Source: Rhizophagus sp. LPA8_4_AMF (Eukaryota > Glomeromycota > Glomeromycetes > Glomerales > Glomeraceae). Taken from it: a stretch of 25,290 nt of DNA. Positions 10,496-21,064 of the stretch are shown here, in pieces (the first letter of the stretch is position 1; every line of letters starts with the position of its first letter). The stretch lies in contig JADRCO010000863.1 of the NCBI GenBank assembly GCA_021464525.1, forward strand, positions 1-25,290, in the 5' to 3' direction. The notes beneath the pieces were generated by a model. That model made no database searches and was not told the DNA's origin. It saw only the letters and a program-made list of their open reading frames with translations. The translations under genes were made by a program, and so were the position numbers.

Positions 10496-12560
10496 ATGTC
10501 GTGGAGAAATGATATTCGTATAGTTGTTGGTTTAGGTAATTAATAAATTGAAAAAAAAAATGATAAAATGTTTATCGTATAATAATTATTTTACGTATAT
10601 TAATTTTAACGCGAATTGATCCTTTTCTCTTGCCTTTCTTTTTTTTTTTTTAAAAAAAAAAGATTTTGGGACCACTTATTCGGTACCTAAGTTTAAATAA
10701 TGATTATTTCAATTTTTTTTTTCATAAATAAATAATTAATAAATAATTAAACATTTTTCTTTATTTTTTCTTTTGATAGGGATTTGCTTACTGTCATACT
10801 GCTTCTGCTTGTCAAGAAATTTGTACTAATACTGATTGGGAAGAACTTACTGGTCATTATAAGACGAACACAGTTCTTCAATATGATGAAAAACTTGATA
10901 AAGTAGTATCATGGGGGAAACCAGCTTTCGCTAAAAGGGCCGAAAGAAAATCTAAAGCTCAAGATGAACCAAAATCTGTCGGTTTATTTAAATTACATTT
11001 AGGAAAATTACAGGATGATTTAAAACCTAAAATTCCAGTTGATTATAAAATTGCTATTACCGATTATCTCAGAGAAATAGGAAAGGTAACATACATATAT
11101 ATATCATATATAGTATAATCATATTGTACTTTCATATATTAAATTTTATCTTTATATATATTTTTTTTAGTTAATAAAAACTAAAATAAATAATCATTGG
11201 CCAGATGTGAATTTTTATGAAAATGTTCTTTTAGTAATTAGTGTTCCTGCTGAATATTCAAAGAAAGAAATGGCAATAATAAGAGATTGTGCATTTAAGG
11301 CTGATTTGATTATTAAAGAAAATACCGAATATTTACAATTCACTACTGAACGTAAGTTAAAATGATTTATATAGATTTTTTTAAATTCATTTTTCTTCAT
11401 TTTTTCATTTTTTTTTTTTTAGCCGAGGCTGCTGCAATCTATTGTATGAAAAAATGTCTAAAAGAATACTCTTTGGCCTCTATAGGAAGTAAGTATAACG
11501 GATAATAATTATTGTAATTTATATATAATAATACTAAATTTTAAATATTTTTACAGCAACTTTTATGATCGTTGATTGTGGAGGTGGCACAGTAGATTTG
11601 ACTACACGTAAAATCGAAGGTGAAAATCAATTAGGTGAAATTACTGAACGAGCTGGTGATTATTGTGGAAGTTCATTTATCGATGAAGCATTCCTTAAAT
11701 ATTTGAGTAGTATAGTAGATGATTCAACTATTGACATGTTAAGAGATAAGAAGAGCAAGTCATTACAATATATGGTTCAACATTTTTGTCGAAAAGCTAA
11801 ATTTTCATTTACTGGTGAAGATCCTAATTTTTGTTATGAGTTAGATGTTTTGGATACCATTAAAGTTTTAAGAAAATATGTTAAAAATGAAATTAAAGAA
11901 AAAATGGAGGAAATTAATTGGTTGATTGAAATTGATTATGAAAAAATAAAATCAATGTTTGATCCAATTGTTGAAAGAATTCTTAAAATGATAGAAACTC
12001 AACTTAATAATTCTCGAGATGAATGTTCTATTATGTTTTTGGTTGGAGGTTTTGGTCAATCAAAATATTTAAAAAATAGAATTGAAGAAGAATTTAAGGA
12101 TCGTGTGAAAACTATTGTTGTTCCTAAAGATCCTATCGCAGCAGTCGTTCGTGGTGCAACTTTATATGGTTTAAGTTTATATGATCAAATTGAAGAAAAA
12201 ATACCTTTCATATTAAAGAATCGAATACTAAATTATACTTATGGAATTAAAGTATTAATGGAACCTACAAAAAGTGATCCACCAGAATTGAAAACAATTG
12301 ATGGTTACGTAGAAAGATTTCATTGTATAGCAAAACGAGGAACTGTTATTGATATTGATAAAGAAATTCCTGTATACGATTTATGTCCTGTTAATGAATT
12401 TCAATCTAGTGTTACATTTTATATTTATTTTACAAAAGAATATGATTCAAAATATTGTGCCGGAATGGAATTGTTAGGAACTCTTAAGATTGATCTTTCT
12501 GATCGTGGTCTTAATAGACGTGTTAGTTTTGCTTTATCATTTGGTCAAATGAACTTATAG
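10496..12560 (+). CDS. HSPA12-like Hsp70-family ATPase, six exons, frameshifted at the C-terminus
   Basis: Proposed exons: 10496-10535, 10663-10682, 10780-11085, 11171-11351, 11423-11488, 11557-12560. Exons 2 to 5 have exactly the lengths of the gene at 4061-6145 (20, 306, 181, 66 nt), so the two are close paralogues. The ATPase residues are all present: DFGTTYS (D14, T17, T18), WGKPAFAKR (K72), TTEPEAAA (E182), VDCGGGTVDL (D211, D218) and FLVGGFGQS. The frame stops at 12560 after 538 residues. Directly after it, one base out of phase, the missing C-terminal strand continues (ELIATARNEINGQNYHAIF) and ends at 12664. A single base is therefore absent near 12551 compared with the paralogue, or the assembly has an error there. 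Divergent from coiled-coil gene 2. Confidence 0.87.
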
Positions 12561-12664
12561 CTACTGCAAGAAATGAAATAAATGGTCAAAATTATCATGC
12601 TATTTTTAACATTGACGAAGATTTAGGAGGGAACAAAAAGAAATGTAATTATATTAATAATTGA
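12561..12664 (+). pseudogene. Out-of-frame C-terminal tail of the second Hsp70 gene
   Basis: The +1 frame reads ELIATARNEINGQNYHAIF and continues to a stop at 12664. It aligns with the last residues of the first Hsp70 (EITASAKNETNGQSYLTTF). It shows that the full-length form was about 35 residues longer. Confidence 0.7.
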
Positions 12665-12817
12665 TGTATTGTACATGTAATAAATATTTTAAAAAGAAAG
12701 AATAATATATATCATTTACTTTTTCTAAAAAAATAGAATTATAATTACTATATTTTATCATAATAAATAAATAATTTGACGTTAAAAATCGTCCACAAAA
12801 AAAGCACTGTGGAACAT

Positions 12818-12918
12818 TTTAAGCCACTGATTGATCACGTGATTTAATATGTAATGTAATTGCAACGCATATACTGTATAATTATATCGCGAATGGAAAA
12901 TGATTTAAGCCACTGATT
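12818..12918. repeat. Pair of exact 15-bp direct repeats with a CACGTG box
   Basis: TTTAAGCCACTGATT occurs at 12818-12832 and 12904-12918. The first copy is followed by GATCACGTGATT, a palindromic E-box. It could be a regulatory site or the footprint of a lost insertion. Confidence 0.4.
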
Positions 12919-13403
12919 TCCGTGATTCCGGAGGATTTCTTTAGCTAATGGGAAACAACTGAAGGTTTGTTTTATACTCTGCTATGTCAAGATCGCGTAA
13001 GCTGTACCTTACGGTCTCTATCGATTGACGGGCATTCTTCTGCTTGCCTGAAACGGGTAGCATGTTATGGTCTGGACCTAAAATCCCACTATGGCATGTA
13101 TGACTGCGCAATAAATTTTGATTTTTGTCATCTACTATATTTAAAACATTACTAACGTACAATTACTTCCTTTCTGATCCATTAAAGACAAAAAACTGTG
13201 ATCTCGGCGATTTGGAAAGAGCATCAAGAAGGAATAGTGAAAACCACCATCGAGAGTAAGATCAATGAAAATATTAATAAGGTATTACTTGGTTCTGATT
13301 GAATTTGTAGCCTATCTTGCCTTTCTTCTTATACATTATAATTATTAGTATAACATTGAAAATCTAACAAGGAATGCTACAAGTGTAACGGCAAAAGTTG
13401 TAA
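12919..13403. other. Unassigned segment, richer in G+C than the rest
   Basis: From about 12950 to 13270 the sequence is visibly less AT-rich than its surroundings. Overlapping frames on both strands (12941-13162 minus, 12967-13155 plus, and a plus-strand stretch from 13186 reading KTVISAIWKEHQEGIVKTT) show no family I recognise. It may be a decayed gene or inserted DNA. Confidence 0.25.
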
Positions 13404-13531
13404 ATGCGTGCGTGTAAATGCTGCGATTTGAATCATTATTTAATTCAGTTCCCATTAATATGTTACATTTCAATCATTAAACTTGGATCTATTTTATCCT
13501 TATTTTTAAAATCAATGAATTTGGCATTGTA
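13404..13531 (-). pseudogene. Fragment of the shared domain (C-terminal end)
   Basis: The sequence matches the last part of the kinase-fusion gene (about 21111-21280), including the stretches around TTTAATTCAGTTCC and AAACTTGGATCTATTTTATCC. An internal piece of roughly 55 bp is missing. It is not expressible as it stands and is a relic of an earlier tandem unit. Confidence 0.7.
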
Positions 13532-14074
13532 ACAGCATCCATATAATTTACATGCAACAACTTTGAAAAAAAATTTACGAACCGAACATAAAGAATCATA
13601 AGGACCAAAATCAAAACTACCAAAGACCAAAATTAAGAATAAAGTGTGGATTCACTCACAAAAATTTACGCGTGCAATTAATAGCAAATAAATAATGATT
13701 CAGTCAAGTGAGTTGAATCCGAAGATTTTGTAAAAGAAATAATTTTTTTTATTATAGAGTATTTAAATTTTTTGAATTTGTATCAATTTCTATTCGCTAT
13801 GAAGAAAAGCTATCCCAAAAATCATCTTGTAGATGCGCATGCTGCACTTGTTCAAAATTTTATACTATTCTTTAATATTAACATAATATTGATGAATTTT
13901 TATAATTTCCATCATTCTTCTTTTCAATATTCAATTATTCACATTATAATATTTGAATGATTCATAAATAACAAAAAATTTAAATTATGTTTCATGTTAT
14001 TTATGTAATTTATAAATAAACTATGAAATGAAGTGAAGAAAGAATACTATAATTGTATAACACCTCGTATTGCA
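13532..14074. repeat. Duplicated 3' flank of the Hsp70 copies (unit A)
   Basis: Matches 17480-18023, sharing AAAAAAAATTTACGAACCGAA, the CACTCACAAAA..TTTACGCGTGCAA segment and TCTATTCGCTATGAAGAAAA. The other copy has about 65 bp more after GCGTGCAA. No gene; a 62-codon plus frame here is not kept in the duplicate. Confidence 0.7.
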
Positions 14075-16312
14075 CTAATAAATATTATCAAATATTGTTT
14101 CATGTTTCCAACCAGTTTTAACATCGACTTCTTGAGTAACAACCTTAATTGTTGTATCATCAAAAAATAAAGTAATTGAAATAGCATTATTAATAAATGT
14201 ACTAGGTATATGAACCTTCAATGTATCAATTAAATTTACTTCAGGAGAATCACAATATTTTACATTATGTTCATCTGTAACAAATAAATCTAAACTATTT
14301 CGTGATATAAAACTTGAACTAAAAATCATTGAAATTCCAGTGGTTGGAATTTCATCCCCTCGTTTAGCTATTCGTAAAAAAGAATTAATCATTCCATCTG
14401 AAAGTTTAAGTTCAATTGGATCACTAGAATTCCATTTGCGAGTAACTTTAATTCCTAAAAAAGAAATAAAATATGAGGGTTATTTCATTAATTTTAATAA
14501 TTTACAACTTACCGTATGTCTTTTCAAAAACACGTGGTGAAATAGTTGCCATTTTATCTAGTCTGTCTAGCTTGTCTAGCATCAATCCATATTGTACGGC
14601 TTTACAAATCAATAAAAAATAATTAGTTATAAGAAAAGTTCCAAAGTATTAATAAAATAACTCACCTCCTTTAACAATTGTTATCGACGGATTTGCAGGA
14701 ATAAATATGTCAATGTTTCTTTGATGATAAAGTTCTTGCTTAATTCTTGTTTGCAAATAATAAGATTCGCTAAAACCACCAACGAGAAATATAACTTTGC
14801 AACTTCTAATTGCATTTAATTGTGTACGAATTAATTGTAAAATTCTTTCTATCACTGGATCAAACATTGCTTTAACATCATCAAAATTCAATTCAATACA
14901 CCATTCATTATCTTCCATTTCATCAAGCTCGGAGCCTTTAACATATTGCTTAATAGCTGGACATATTTCTTTCGTTATATAAAGTAAAGTAAGATATATT
15001 ATTAACGTATTTAGTAAGAATCTTTTAAAACTTGAAAATAAGTAAAGTATTACCATTTAAATCTAATTCAAATGGTTTAAAATCTTCTTGTTTTCCAGTA
15101 AATGGAAATTTTACACGTCTACAAAATTCTTGAATCATGTATTGCAATTGACTAAAATGATATTCCCTAACAAGGTTAATTGCTGAAGGACCAACTTTAC
15201 GACTAAGGAACTTAATAAACTCATCATCAACAAAATATCCTCCACAATAATCTCCATTCCTTTCAGTCATTTCACCAAGTTTATGATTTTCGAGGAGCTT
15301 TTGAGTTGCCAATTCAATAGTGCCACTACCACAATCAACAATCATAATAAATGTTGCTAATAAATAAAGAATAGACAAAAAATTTGAATCTATATTATTT
15401 AGAACGAACCAAATTTGATTACTTACAGCCGTCACTAATATTATACTCTCCTCTTAATGCGCTAATACAATGAACAGAAGCAGCCTCATCTGAAAAAAAT
15501 AACGTGTCGTGAGTCTTATATGGCAAATATAGAAAGACACGTTACACTTACGCTTAGTTATAAATTGAAGTCCCAGGCTATCCTTATCATTAATTAGGCA
15601 AGCATTATACGCACACTCACGCATAATTGCTTTAGCTTTATCATCGTATTCAGCTGGAATCTATAAATCGATTAATTACGAACGATTAATCATAACAAAG
15701 TATTTATTTTAATAAAAATAAATCATGAAAATTTTAATACCGGCATTATAATTAAAACATTTTCAAAAACGTCAATGTATGGGAAACGAGACTTTAAAGT
15801 CTCTTTAATAAGAATACCCATTTCTCTAAGATAATCAGTAATAGCTTGTTTATATTGTAACCCTTCTGGTAAATGAGGTCTATGTTCCACGTTACTCAAA
15901 TGTAATAAAAAATTTTCTACAAGCTTTGCATCAACGGAATTTTTATTTCTCTTATTTTTTCTTGGTCGCTGAGATAATGCGAAATATCCCCAACTAATTA
16001 AATTAAACGATTCATCGTATTTTAGAACTGTTGGAGTCTTATAGTATTGATTATGTTCTTGCCAACGATCATTCACGATTATATCATTTGGATTGAATTT
16101 ATGCGCATAAGCGAAAGTCTGTTTGTTAATAAGACACTGAGTTGATAATTGATAACCTTAAAAGGTTAACTACAAATGAAAACTTACTGAATATTTAACT
16201 CCGAGGTCTTAAAATCGAATAAATTAGTGCATTTATTTATGGTTTCAATTAACAATATTAATTATAATCATAAATTACCTATGCCAACAACTATACGAAT
16301 ATCATGAATCAT
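14075..16312 (-). CDS. HSPA12-like Hsp70 homologue with altered catalytic residues (predicted pseudo-ATPase), nine exons
   Basis: Proposed exons: 16312-16279, 16207-16188, 16118-15741, 15660-15552, 15489-15427, 15356-15054, 14968-14666, 14599-14513, 14454-14075. All are GT-AG and the sum is an open 558-residue protein. The fold is clearly that of its neighbours (MIVDCG, ERNGDYCGG, LQYMIQEFCRR, MFDPVIERIL, FLVGGFSES, IAKRGDEI), but the ATP-handling residues are changed. The phosphate-1 loop is DLGVKYS instead of DFGTTYS (V15, K16). The lysine of ALAKR is Q68 in ALSQR. The EPEAAA glutamate is K180 in KHEAAS. The phosphate-2 loop is DCGSGTIEL, with E216 in place of the second aspartate. It may be a binding-only regulator. 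It is the middle unit of the tandem array. Confidence 0.82.
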
Positions 16313-16352
16313 CGTCGTAATTTTTCAAAAAAAAAGTCGTATTTTGCTTGTG

Positions 16353-16360
16353 TTTATATA
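16353..16360 (-). promoter_or_regulatory. TATA-box-like element of the intact duplicated Hsp70
   Basis: TATATAAA on the minus strand about 41 nt before the start codon. The surrounding block (ATATATCATTTGACTTT on the plus strand) is kept at the same place before the duplicate copy, where the box reads ATATATAA (20308-20315). Confidence 0.4.
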
Positions 16361-17028
16361 TCATTTGACTTTTACCAATTTGGAAGTATCGACCTAATAT
16401 GTTAAAGATTAGCATCAAAAAAGAAAATTTAGATATCCAGTTCTGGTCTTCAGAATTAAGCTCTTTGGCACATGGATCCTGCTCCACTAATAATTTTTTT
16501 TGGTATCTGCACTAATGGTTTCCTAAAGTTGATTGACGCATTTATATTGCTGCGAAGAATAGTTTGGTTAGCATATTGTTTATCGAGATCAAGTGGACAT
16601 AGATATAGAATATACTGTGTATTAAAATTGGTTGTTGCGTTATTATACCGAGCAAATTTAATAAAAAACTTAATTAGTCCTTGGTCCTTTGTGATTTAAT
16701 AATGCAAAAATCGCACAAAAAACCGGTTTGAGTGGTGACAACAAGTCAACAATATTTAAATAGTTTTTCGTGCTTGTAAATCAATGTCGGTTCTATTTAA
16801 ATTATAAGCTGTAAATTATTTGGTTTATAAATCGGTTATTGAGCTCACGTAGTTTAATAAAAACTATAGTGTTAACAGCTATGTTCTAAGTTCGTGACTT
16901 CATACAAGAATGGTTTATTTAATAATATTTTTTTAGAATAAAAGCTAATGTATGAAATGCGAAACTTCTTATTATGAAACAAATATGATTATATTTCAAT
17001 GTATCTTTTTCTGGCTCATTCGAATATA
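16361..17028. repeat. Duplicated 5' flank of the Hsp70 copies (unit A)
   Basis: Matches the region about 20316-20968, with shared blocks CTCTTTGGCACATGGATCCT, GGTATCTGCACTAA and GAATAAAAGCTAATG. The copies differ by many small indels. There is no gene; a 75-codon plus frame at 16472-16699 is not preserved in the duplicate. Confidence 0.6.
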
Positions 17029-17440
17029 GGGCAATAGGTTCTTGTGTTTGAATCCTAAAAAAAAAAAATATTTTAATTACATTTAAGATAACATTGGCTG
17101 CTTTTTCTTCAACTTTATTTTCTTTATAAGATTTAAATCCTGCGATATTTATTCCATTTCCCTATTGCTACAGTTCCGGTTAATGAAATTTTAATACCTT
17201 TTTTTTGCTAATTAACAAAAAAAAGCTTAGATAAATAAATCTCTTGTATTTCACAGGTGCAGTAGGCGTAAAATCATGTTCATGTACAATTTATACTTCA
17301 AGAGAATGAGAGACGGAATATATGGAAACATAGCCAAAAAAACATTTTCAAGAACATGACGTTGTAAAACTACCTTAACGTTAATGAGATATATCGGAAG
17401 AATTTGAAGTCAATAGTTTTATTTTTATCATGAGAGTATA
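17029..17440 (-). pseudogene. Decayed fragment of the shared domain (kinase-fusion relative)
   Basis: Sequence resembling 21275-21780 of the kinase-fusion gene, with blocks around CAATAGGTTCTTG, TTTAAGATAACATTGGCTGC, TCAAGAGAATGAGAG and ACATGACGTTGTAAAAC. Parts of the domain are missing internally, and the C-terminal roughly 310 bp are deleted where it joins the flank at 17029. No kinase part remains. It shows that the kinase or domain gene was once duplicated together with the Hsp70 gene. Confidence 0.75.
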
Positions 17441-17479
17441 TGTATAAGTATTCTGTCGTATATATTTTTATTGTAACTG

Positions 17480-18023
17480 CACAAAACAGCGTCCATAATC
17501 CAACAACTTTGTGAAAAAAAATTTACGAACCGAATGTAAAGTCCAAAATCAAAACTAGCACCAAAGACCAAAACTAAGAATAAAGTATGGATCCACTCAC
17601 AAAATTTACGCGTGCAACCTAACTACTTTACATTTTATGAAGATTTATAATTTTTAATTTATGGCAAAACTATAAATTTGAATTAATAGCAAATAAGTAA
17701 TAATTCAGTCAAGTGAGTTGAATCCGAATATTTGTAAAGAAACAAATTTTTTTATTAAATTTTTTGAATCTGTATCAATGTCTATTCGCTATGAAGAAAA
17801 GTAGATGCGAATACTGCACTTATTCAAAATTTTATAGAGGAATAATACAATTATTTTTAAAATAAAACATAATATTGGTGAGTTTTTATAATTTCCTCAT
17901 TCTTCTTTTCGATATTCAATTATTCACATTTGAATGATTCAAAAAATTTAAATTTTCATGTTTAATTTATAAATAAACTATGAAATGAGGCGGAGAAATA
18001 ATACTATAACACCTTGTATTGCA
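17480..18023. repeat. Duplicated 3' flank of the Hsp70 copies (unit B)
   Basis: Counterpart of 13532-14074, with the extra block at about 17617-17683. No gene seen. Confidence 0.7.
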
Positions 18024-20272
18024 CTAATAAATATTACCAAGTACTGTTTCATGTTTCCAACCAGTTTTAACATCGATTTCTTGAGTAATAACCTTAATTG
18101 TTGTATCGTCAAAAAATAAAGTAATTGAAATAGCATTATTATTAAATGTATTAGGTATATGAATCTTCAATGTACCAATTAAATTTACTCCAGGAGAATC
18201 ACAATATTTTACATTATGTTCATCTGTAACAAACAAATCTAAACTATTTCGTGGTATGAAACTTGAACTAAAAATCATTGAGATTCCTGTATCAGTAGGA
18301 ATTTCATCCCCTCGTTTGGCTATTCGTAAAAAAGAATTAATCATTCCATCTGAAAGTTTAAGTTCAATTGGATCACTAGAATTCCATTTGCGAGTAACTT
18401 TAATTCCTAAAAAAGAAATAAAATATGAGGGTTATTTCATTAATTTTAATAATTTACAACTTACCGTATGTCTTTTCAAAAACACGTGGTGAAATAGTTG
18501 TCATTTTATCTAGCTTGTCTAGCTTGTCTAACATCAATCCATATTGTACAGCTTTAAAATAATTAGTTAATAAATGAAAATTGCCAAAATAATAAAATAA
18601 TATAAAAATAACTCACCTTCTTCAACAATCATTGTCAATTGACTTTCAGGAATATATACGTTAATGTTTCTTTGATTAAATTCTTGCTTAATTCTTGTTT
18701 GCAAATATTTAGATTCGCTAAAACCACCAACAAGAAACATAACTTTGCAACTTCTAATTGCATTTAATTGTGTATGAATTAATTGTAAAATTCTTTCTCA
18801 CTGGATCAAACATTGCTTTAACATCTTCAAAATTCAATTCAATAATCCATTCAATATCTTCCATTTCATCAAGCTCAGAGCCTTTGACAAATTGCTTGAT
18901 AACTGGACAATATTCTTTCGTCACATAATGTAAATTAAGATATATTATTAACGTATTTTGTAAGAATCTTAAATTCAAAACTTATTGATTACCTTCTAAG
19001 TCTAAACAAAATGGTTTAAAATCTTCTCGTTGTCCAGTAAATGGAAATTTTATACGTCTACAAAATTCTTGAATCATATATTGTAATTGACTATAATGAT
19101 TTTTCCTAATGAGATCAATTGCTGAAGGGCCAACTTTACGACTAAGAAACTTAACAAACTCATCATCAATAAGATTTCCGCCATAAAAATCTTCATTCCT
19201 TTCAGTTATTTCACCAATCTTTTGATTTTCCAAGAGTTTTCGAGTTGTCAATTCAACAGTGTCATCCTTACAATCAACAATCATAATAAATGTTGCTAAT
19301 AAATAAAGAATGAACATAAAATTTTTAATATTATTAGAGCGAACCAAATTTGATTAGTATGATATACATACAGTCGCTAATATTCATCTCTCTTAATATG
19401 TTCATACAATGAATATTAGTAGCCTCATCTGAAAAAAAATAACGAGTCATGAGCCTTATATAGCAAAACATATAAAGGCACGTTATACTTACATTTAGTT
19501 ATAAATTGTAGCCTCAGACTGTCCTTTTCATTAATTAAACAAGCTTGATACGCACACTCACGCATAATTGCTTTAGCCTTATCATCGTATTCAGCTGAAA
19601 TCTATAAATTACCTACGAAGGTTAATCATGAAAAAAAAATAAAATAAAAATAAAAAATTAAAAAATTAGATCATGAAAAATATTTTAATACCAGCATTAT
19701 AATTAAAACATTTTCAAAGAAGTCAATTGAACGATGAGCGACTAAAGTATTTTTAATAAGATCACCCATTCCTTTAAGATAATCAATAATAGCTTTTTTA
19801 TAATGTAAACCTTCTGGTAAATATGATTCACAATTCGGTTTATTCAAATATAGTAAAAAATTTTCTACAGGTTTTATATCAGAATATGTTTTATTTCTCT
19901 TTTTGCTTGGTTGCTGGGATAATGCGGAATATCCCCAACTAATTAAATTAAGTGATTCATCGTATTTTAGGGCTGTTGGGGCCTTAACAGAACCACAGTA
20001 TCCTAACCAATTATGATGCACGAATATTTTACTTGGATTTGATTTGTATGAATGGCGAAAGTCTGTTTGTTAATAGAACATCATTGAGTTGATAATTGAT
20101 AATTTTAAGAATTAACTACAAATGAAAACTTACTGAATATTTAACTCCGAAGTCTTAAATCGTAAAAATTCGAATAAATAATAAAATTAATGCACTTATT
20201 TACGGTTTCAATAATGATATTAATTATAATTATAAATTACCTATGCCTACAACTACATGAATCATCGACATA
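18024..20272 (-). pseudogene. Second duplicated HSPA12-like Hsp70 copy, frame-broken
   Basis: Same exon plan as 14075-16312. The start codon is at 20272, exon 1 is 20272-20242, the 20-nt exon is 20153-20134 (DFGVKYS), and the last exon ends at 18024. Compared with the other copy, the beginning of exon 3 (about 20020-20065) is one base short, and a two-base loss near 18798 turns MFDPVIERIL into MFDPVRKNF followed by a stop. Catalytic changes are shared with the intact copy (V and K in the first loop, SQQ for AKR, KYEA for EPEA), and the phosphate-2 loop is further changed to DCKDDTVEL. The last exon is still open and well conserved. Likely a pseudogene; a shortened product cannot be excluded. 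Its neighbour upstream on the same strand is the kinase gene. Confidence 0.75.
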
Positions 20273-20315
20273 ATTTCTTCCCCAAAAAAAAGTCGTATTG
20301 CCTCTGGTTATATAT

Positions 20316-21064
20316 CATTTGACTTTACCATTTTGGAAATATCGACCCTAACACAGTAAATATGTTAAAGGTTAGCATCAAAAAAAATTGAAAATTTACC
20401 AATTATGATTCAGGTCAAACACTCATTGAGCTCTTTGGCACATGGATCCTTTATTAATTTATTTTTGGTATCTGCACTAAAAGTTGATTGACACATTTTA
20501 TTTTGCTGTAGAATGATTTTTACAACTTGAAGTTTCGAAACTTGTTTATCGAGATTATATCGAGTAGACATATAGTATACATATATGCAAAATTTGTTGG
20601 TAGTTTTGTTATAACGATTAACGAATATTTAATTTTAATTAAAAATTTAATAATTGGTTCTTTGTGATTTAATGATACAAAATCAAATTTGAATCACTTG
20701 AATCACTGTAAGAAGGGCGACAAAAATTTTTAAATGGTTTTCTATTTAAATTATAATTCGTAGATTTTTTAATATTATGTTTTGTTTATCGCCGTCATAA
20801 GTTGGCTATGAAGTTGGTTAATAATAAATGATTTGTTTATATTTATTTATTTCATTGTATAAAATGGAATAAAAGCTAATGCATGAAATGCAAACCTTCT
20901 TATGAAACAAAGTATAAGAGATAATTATATTTCAATGTATCTTCTTCTGGTTCGCTCGAATATATGGAATTATTAATAAATATACTTTATTTAATATTTT
21001 AAGACAAATTTCAAATAATTCATTATATTAAATTGTAACGTAAATACTCAGAAATTTTTTCATT
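20316..21064. repeat. Duplicated 5' flank (unit B) and 3' flank of the kinase gene
   Basis: Counterpart of 16361-17028 up to about 20968. From there to the kinase stop at 21065 the sequence is plain AT-rich 3' flank. No gene. Confidence 0.55.

Noticed and set aside
13772-13960. 62-codon plus-strand frame in the duplicated flank
   Set aside because: The other copy of the flank does not preserve the frame.
14340-14540. Plus-strand frame repeated nearly identically at 18256-18492
   Set aside because: It is antisense to the last Hsp70 exons and an intron. Its conservation is explained by the conversion-like tract, not by coding on this strand.
16440-16500. Possible heat-shock element (TTCTGAAG...AGAAC) before the Hsp70 copy
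   Set aside because: The GAA and TTC blocks are not in the required 5-bp alternation, so it does not meet the consensus.
16472-16699. 75-codon plus-strand frame upstream of the intact duplicated Hsp70
   Set aside because: Not kept open in the duplicate at about 20440-20660, and no motif.
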